Below are positions 59,191 through 64,000 of a DNA stretch of 64,000 nucleotides, one piece after another. This DNA comes from Leptasterias polaris (lineage: Eukaryota; Echinodermata; Asteroidea; Forcipulatida; Asteriidae). The position numbers and the translations under genes are program-made. The stretch spans positions 1-64,000 of the forward strand of contig JAZGTN010000169.1 of assembly GCA_037783415.1 (NCBI GenBank), written 5' to 3'. Under the pieces are notes generated by a model that saw only the letters and a program-made list of their open reading frames with translations, made no database searches and was not told where the DNA came from. How positions within the stretch are numbered: position 1 is the first letter of the stretch; each line of letters starts with the position of its first letter.

Positions 59191-59971
59191 ACCCCCACTT
59201 TAAAGAAAAAAAGGTAAAGGGCCTATGACCATTGTACCTGCTACTAAACAATTCTCACTGTCTAATAAAATTTTACAATTTCATTAAATTATTGTCGGTC
59301 GTCGTAAAGTTCTGTTTGTGTATGTTGCTTATTTAAATGATAGTTACTTTTTGCAAAATGTTAACGATGATGGTACAAAGCTCTTCAAATTAGCTTCGGG
59401 TTAATGGACCGACGTTTTGACAGATGGATAATAAATCATTAAAAAGCAGAGAAACAACGGGGAAATTGTGAATAAAAAATGAAATGTAAACAAGTAAACA
59501 ATGAGAGGATCTGAGCAAAGAACACGCGGAATAAAAGGAAATTATTATAATGTAACCGATCAAAGCATTGTGGGTAATAGACATGCCATCCCCAAAGTTC
59601 CCCTGCCCGTTCAATTGTGAAGTGTCCCACATCCTTTCTTTTAGAATCTACCCTCTCATTTTGTTTGCCAACATCACCATCTTGCTGTGAATAATTGTTG
59701 TAAAAGAAATACCCTCATCGAAACATTTTCGTATGTCATAAAATTGTTTTGTTTTCCCCTAATCTCTGTTTGAGCCCACATGGTGTAATTGCGTCACTGT
59801 GCCTTCTGCGGGCGTTGCATTCTTGTCAATTTGCAGACTACAAATTTTGCTTCAATCATAAATTTTAATTAATGGTGAATTAATGTGTGTGGCCATCTGG
59901 TTGAATAAAATGTTTCAAACAAAATTTGTAACAAATACAATAATTGATTTTGGGTTGAACAAAGAAAATTT

Positions 59972-60044
59972 GACTAGAGCGGGATTTGAACCAACGACCT
60001 CCGGCTTAACGTGCCGGCGCTCTACCAACTGAGCTATCTAGCCC
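59972..60044 (-). mobile_element. tRNA-like SINE head
   Basis: The minus strand gives GGGCTAGATAGCTCAGTTGG, a 5-bp anticodon stem CCGGC/GCCGG with loop ACGTTAA, and GGTTCAAATCC. A and B boxes are good. Position 33 is C instead of T and the acceptor and T stems pair poorly, so this is a tRNA-derived repeat, not a working tRNA. A related fragment is at 53549. Confidence 0.7.
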
Positions 60045-60519
60045 TATGTTGGCGGTTTCCCTATTTTGTCAATATCTTTGTTCGGGGTGCCGAATTGTAT
60101 ATTATAACTTTGAAACGACTCTTCTCTTCCAAACAATGAATGTAAAACAATTTTCTTAGATTTAAACTGTTTTGAGTGTTATACCACTTGACACAATCGG
60201 TTGCCAAATAAAGCTAGTGATATTTGACTTTCTTCAAACACTAGTCGCTCAAGCAATATGGGCATCCCGCGTGACACTTATTATAATAATATAATTTCAC
60301 CATCACATTGGCAAATTGCCTCATAATATAGCACACACCGTGCCTTAAATTTCCTACAAGGTCTCGCGTTATTAACGCAGCGGCACGCTTAATTGAACCT
60401 TGATGATGCCGATATTGTCTGAAAAATAAGGTCATGCACAAGATGCTCGTAATGTACACGTACAAGCCGATATGGTATCATGTCAACAAACAATTAAGTT
60501 CTTAAATAACGAGATTAGT

Positions 60520-61790
60520 CATAGCGTTGAGAAGTATCTGATACTGGTATGGGAAGTGCATTTAGTAATGTGTGGACATATACTCTTTGTATACTCTCTT
60601 TGAATCAAGATAGTGTACAACATTGGTAATGTGCGGAAATTTCCTGCCACAGCTGCATTGAGAAAACTCCATGCACACTCTCTTTGAGTAAATATAGTGT
60701 ACAACATTGGAAGTATTAGTAAAACATTACATGATTTTTGTTCATACTTTCTTTGAATCAAGATATGGTACAACATTGGTAATGTGCGGAAATTTCCTGC
60801 CACAGCTACATTGAGAAAACTCCATGCACACTCTTTGAGTAAATATAGTGTACAACATTGGAAGTGTTAGTAAAACATTACATGATTTTTGTTCATACTT
60901 TCTTTGAATCAAGATATGGTACAATGGTTTGCAAAATGCTTTTACGTGAATAATACTTTGGATCATTTCTTTGAATAAAGATAAAGTACAACATTGGTAA
61001 TGTGCGGAAATTTCATGTCACAGTTGCATTAAGAAAACTCACTGCACACTCTCTGTGAGTAAATTTAATGTACGCCATTGGAAGTGTTTGTAAAACATTG
61101 AATGATTTTTGTTCATACTTTCTTTGAATCAAGATATTATGGTACAATGTTGGTATGGTTTTGCAAAATGCTTTTACGTAAATAATACTTTTACGTAAAT
61201 AATACTTTGTACAGTTTCTTTTGAATCAAGATGGTACAACATTCGTATTGTGGGGAAAATGACTACCACCCCATTGAAGTAGACGCTCGGAACACTGTAA
61301 AATGTGTTTTATATAATACCATTTTGTACACTTTCTGTCAATACAGAAATGGCACCTCAGTCGCAATATGAGGTAATCTGCAACCACTATTCATGAAACA
61401 AACTCTTTGTACACTCCATTTGAATCAAGACTCTCAGCCAATGAAAGCTCTTCATTGACCTCTGCTACTACTATATTCATGAAATAAACTCTTTGAATCA
61501 AAACATGATACAACATTGGTATGGTTTGCAATATGCTTTTACGTAGATAGTACTTTGTAAGCTTTTGTTTTAATCAAGATAGGGATCATAGGGTGCAACA
61601 TTCGTTATGTGGGGGAGTCTGATACCTCTACATCAAGTAAAGGCTCAATAAACTCTTTGAATCAAGATCAGGTACAGAGTTTGTAATATAAGGAAATCTA
61701 CAGTCACCACATGAAGTAAATGATATATACACTCTCTGAGAATCAAGAGGGTACACCATTGGTTAGTTTGACCAAACATGCTATTTGAAA
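60520..61790. repeat. Degenerate satellite, 'ctttgaatcaagata' type
   Basis: About 1.27 kb of nested repeats. Keywords 'tttgaatcaagat', 'gtacaacattgg.a', 'atgtgcggaaatttcctg' and 'catgatttttgttcatac' recur at 60-250 bp spacing (for example near 60600, 60750, 60905, 61125, 61215, 61495). Copies decay to the right. Minus-strand frames with repeated T-L-P-M-L-Y are by-products. Confidence 0.8.
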
Positions 61791-62214
61791 ATGTATAGGC
61801 CTATAAGACGGAAGCAAACACTATAGCACGAATTTGACTAAACCGTGGTGGAGGGGTGGGTGGGGCATCCCCCTTCCAAATCCCTGTGTTAGATGCAGTA
61901 TAATTATGCTACCAGCATAAACGTGGAATACAATTAATGGTAAACAAAAATATAAATAATGTACATTTACATTTAGAATTAATCTACCATCTGGAATCTG
62001 AAGAGACGAGTATGATAGTAAACTCAAGGTTTTATCAGAATTAATAACGGTTATTGTCAAGGGAAATGTATTTTTAACTTATGCAATGAAGGTTTCCAGT
62101 GAAATAATTACACACAAAAACCGTATGCCATCTTTGGAGTGCTGGAAATAGCGAAAACCCTGCACGTGCAGCAGATGCGCGCGTTTGACATAATAACTTA
62201 CCAATAGGTAATGT

Positions 62215-62395
62215 ACATGGGAAGGTATAGTGCCTTCTGCTCTACCAGCTACATCCTTACGTACGGACTGAGAATGGGGTAACCCTGTTTCAGCCCCGGG
62301 AGTAGGTGGCAACGTGCCCACACAGGTGACAGTTGATTTGAGTCGACAGCCCAAAACAGCCCTCAATCTACCTTGAAGTTGCCGTCCGGGCCAGC
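62215..62395 (-). repeat. Dispersed repeat R1, copy 2
   Basis: Partner of 6655-6880, better preserved: 'ttctgctctaccagctacat', 'cggactgagaatggggtaac', 'gttgccgtccgg'. Confidence 0.6.
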
Positions 62396-62733
62396 ATTTT
62401 GTGTTAGGTGCGCATCGCGTACGCAGTTATACGCGCGTCATAAATAGACCCCTTGCATAAGGCGAAACGCTACAGGGACGCTGTACGCACACGTTTTTAC
62501 TACGCACGAAGAACAGCTAGCTGTCGTCAAAATGAGCTGCCTCCATCTAGCCGGCCTCAGTGAGGGTGCTGTTTGGTCTCAGTGAGGGTGCTTTTTGAGT
62601 GTTACGTCCACGAAATAATAATACCTATTAGGTATTATGAATATAATTTGTTTTTACCCTTACACCGATGTGTGTTAAGCACTGTATACTCAGTACTTTC
62701 CCGAGTTCTGTGAAAACAATCCAAAGGCAATTC

Positions 62734-62815
62734 ACTCGAGTGAGATTCGAACCCACGACCTTTGCACTGCTAATTATAGAGCAGATGTCTTACCACTAGA
62801 CCACCGATCTAGCCC
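62734..62815 (-). mobile_element. tRNA-like SINE head, second type
   Basis: The minus strand gives GGGCTAGATCGGTGGTCTAG, TGGTAAGACATCTGC, then GGGTTCGAATC. A and B boxes are good. The anticodon loop is 8 nt by eye, so a true tRNA is unlikely. Confidence 0.6.
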
Positions 62816-62871
62816 GATGGCTATAGATGTAGTTCGAATCGTAAGCAGCGGGTACCGCAAAAATTTAATAA

Positions 62872-63017
62872 GGGAATAAAAGAGTGGTGACGAGTTCTTA
62901 AACGGCCGTTTAAAACCGGCAGGGTCGTGGCCGTGCGATAAAGGCCCGAGCCGAAGGCCACGACCCTGCAAGGTTTTAAACGACCGTTTAAGAACGAGTC
63001 ACTACTCTTTTATTCCC
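62872..63017. mobile_element. Palindromic MITE with GGGAATAAAAGAGT ends
   Basis: The arms are GGGAATAAAAGAGTGGTGAC onward through 'gcagggtcgtggcc', mirrored on the right by 'ggccacgaccctgc' through ACTACTCTTTTATTCCC. About 61-bp arms around a 23-bp loop. Flanks ATTTAATAA / ATTCATAAA may be an 8-9-bp target duplication, as in hAT elements. Confidence 0.75.
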
Positions 63018-63170
63018 ATTCATAAATGCCAATTTGTTAAAAAGTGAAAGAATAAGGAAAATCGGTGGTAAAAAAGACAATCTGTTTGTTAAGCGAATTT
63101 TCGAAGTTTTTACATTATTTTTCAAAAACGTTTGTAACATTCTGTTTTGAGCGCGTTGGGTTGTGTGTAC

Positions 63171-63187
63171 GCGCGCGCGCGCGCGTG
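63171..63187. repeat. (CG)n dinucleotide repeat
   Basis: Alternating CG flanked by TGTGTGT and GTGT; a Z-DNA-prone tract. Confidence 0.75.
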
Positions 63188-64000
63188 TCGACAAGATTAC
63201 GCGCTGGTATACTAATAGCTGTATATTGCGTTCCGCTTAAGTAAATTGGCGTAAACAAGCTTGAACGCCCAACACGCAAAGCCAGCCGTGTTTAAACACT
63301 TCTAGCCGTGTTTATATCACACGTTTAAACACCCCCACGTGACGTGCTCTCCACCAATCAGAATGGATAAACTGTCCAAGGTATTTATGAATAAATGTTA
63401 ATTTTCGGAGATAATGATTATTTGGTTTTTAACCTCTTTTTATTCTAACTATCTTTCACAGGACAAATCTGCAATGGCCCTATAAAGTATAAACCATGTG
63501 ACCTGTGACACCACGTTTACAAAAGAGCCACCAACAGATCCTGGACTTCCTGCTGGCAACAATGGAAGGACATACACAATCTTGGAGATCGCACTGTCTT
63601 ATTTGTATCAACTTTTGATAAAGAAAGGGGGCACATCTTAAAACTTAGGCTGTTAATTGTTATAACTCTTGCATTTTTTGTGTGGAGAATTGTGACAGAA
63701 ATGTAAAATTTCCCAATTACCAGTGCAGCATCTTGCCTGTTAGAAAGGCCCTGGAATGTAAAAGTCACTCTTTTTGTATTTCAAAGGTGACATGGTCTAA
63801 TCTTCCGCGACGTATGTGCCAAATTCCATGCTTGCATCATCAAAGGCACAATTCCCCAAAATACTTTCCCTAGCTGCCCCACACTCGTACACACAGCGAA
63901 GACATGCACATCAATGCACATTGAAAAACACATAGTGACTATGTCATGTGCTAGTCGTTAAAATAACAGCAAGGTCTATTAATCACAAGCCTGGCCGAGT
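63188..64000. other. Intergenic stretch at window end
   Basis: 'gccgtgtttaaacac' words (63283-63330) are repeated and inverted, suggesting the end of another small element. A possible acceptor CTTTCACAG at 63453-63461 has no clear exon. No gene supported. Confidence 0.3.

Noticed and set aside
58752..59217. 148-codon minus-strand and 102-codon plus-strand frames
   Set aside because: Both run through the poly-C tract and a B-box-like repeat; no motif and glycine or proline runs only.
59972..60044. Functional tRNA gene
   Set aside because: Position 33 is not T, stems pair poorly, and the same sequence recurs as a repeat; better called a SINE head.
63517..63873. Frames near the window end as a gene
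   Set aside because: Sequence resembles common dispersed repeat text, and no frame shows conserved motifs.

Overview
The window reads as animal (eukaryotic) genomic DNA made almost entirely of transposable-element sequence, with no complete host gene. It is AT-rich, lacks bacterial gene organisation, and carries tRNA-derived SINEs, TTAA-bounded MITEs, Penelope-like retroelement pieces and many inverted-repeat elements. Several dispersed repeats (the TTAA element at 50420, the 'ggacacgttgccttgg' repeat at 54635, the SINE whose reverse strand reads 'gaccgggactcgaaccc') look, from memory, like families common in echinoderms, especially starfish. That organism call is inference and was not searched.

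Layout. 1-1617: 3' end of a Penelope-like element (PLE) with an intact GIY-YIG endonuclease C-terminus, followed by an inverted second copy of its 3' tail. 1618-11126: mostly intergenic, with a SINE, one possible host exon (3378-3444), a minisatellite, more PLE tail fragments with hammerhead-like motifs, several MITEs and a foldback element (10555-10945). 11127-11198: a SINE tail ending in (TTA)n.

11196-45251 is the dominant feature. It is a roughly 34 kb head-to-tail array of about twelve units, all on the + strand. Units share a 3' terminus (sub-terminal inverted repeat, 9-10 bp hairpin, then 9 nt ending CTAG followed by T). They have two alternative 5' ends: type A/C (TTAGGTGTTCGG plus palindrome plus poly-T) and type B (TGGATTTTTGAG). 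This architecture matches non-autonomous Helentron/Helitron2 elements (HINE type). Some units are A/B/C chimeras, and a 3.1 kb piece is duplicated almost perfectly 17.6 kb away. The array carries later insertions: two TG...CA elements that look like solo LTRs (22586-23225, 39954-40682), a roughly 0.95 kb inverted-repeat DNA transposon inserted into an inverted copy of itself with 6-bp target duplications (25377-27303), and a 3 kb interruption (34357-37424) holding LINE, Penelope and Gypsy reverse-transcriptase/RNase H fragments.

45252-64000: mixed repeats. These include two MITEs with long palindromic arms, GGGTCA/TGACCC-rich repeats, SINEs and tRNA-like sequences, TTAA MITEs, a degenerate satellite (60520-61790), and a possible minus-strand terminal exon with 3' UTR (55435-56047) plus a 46-nt upstream exon (56793-56838).

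The elements do not form a pathway. What links them is mobility: SINE tails seem to have been landing sites for the array, and the array in turn has been a landing site for LTR and DNA transposons.
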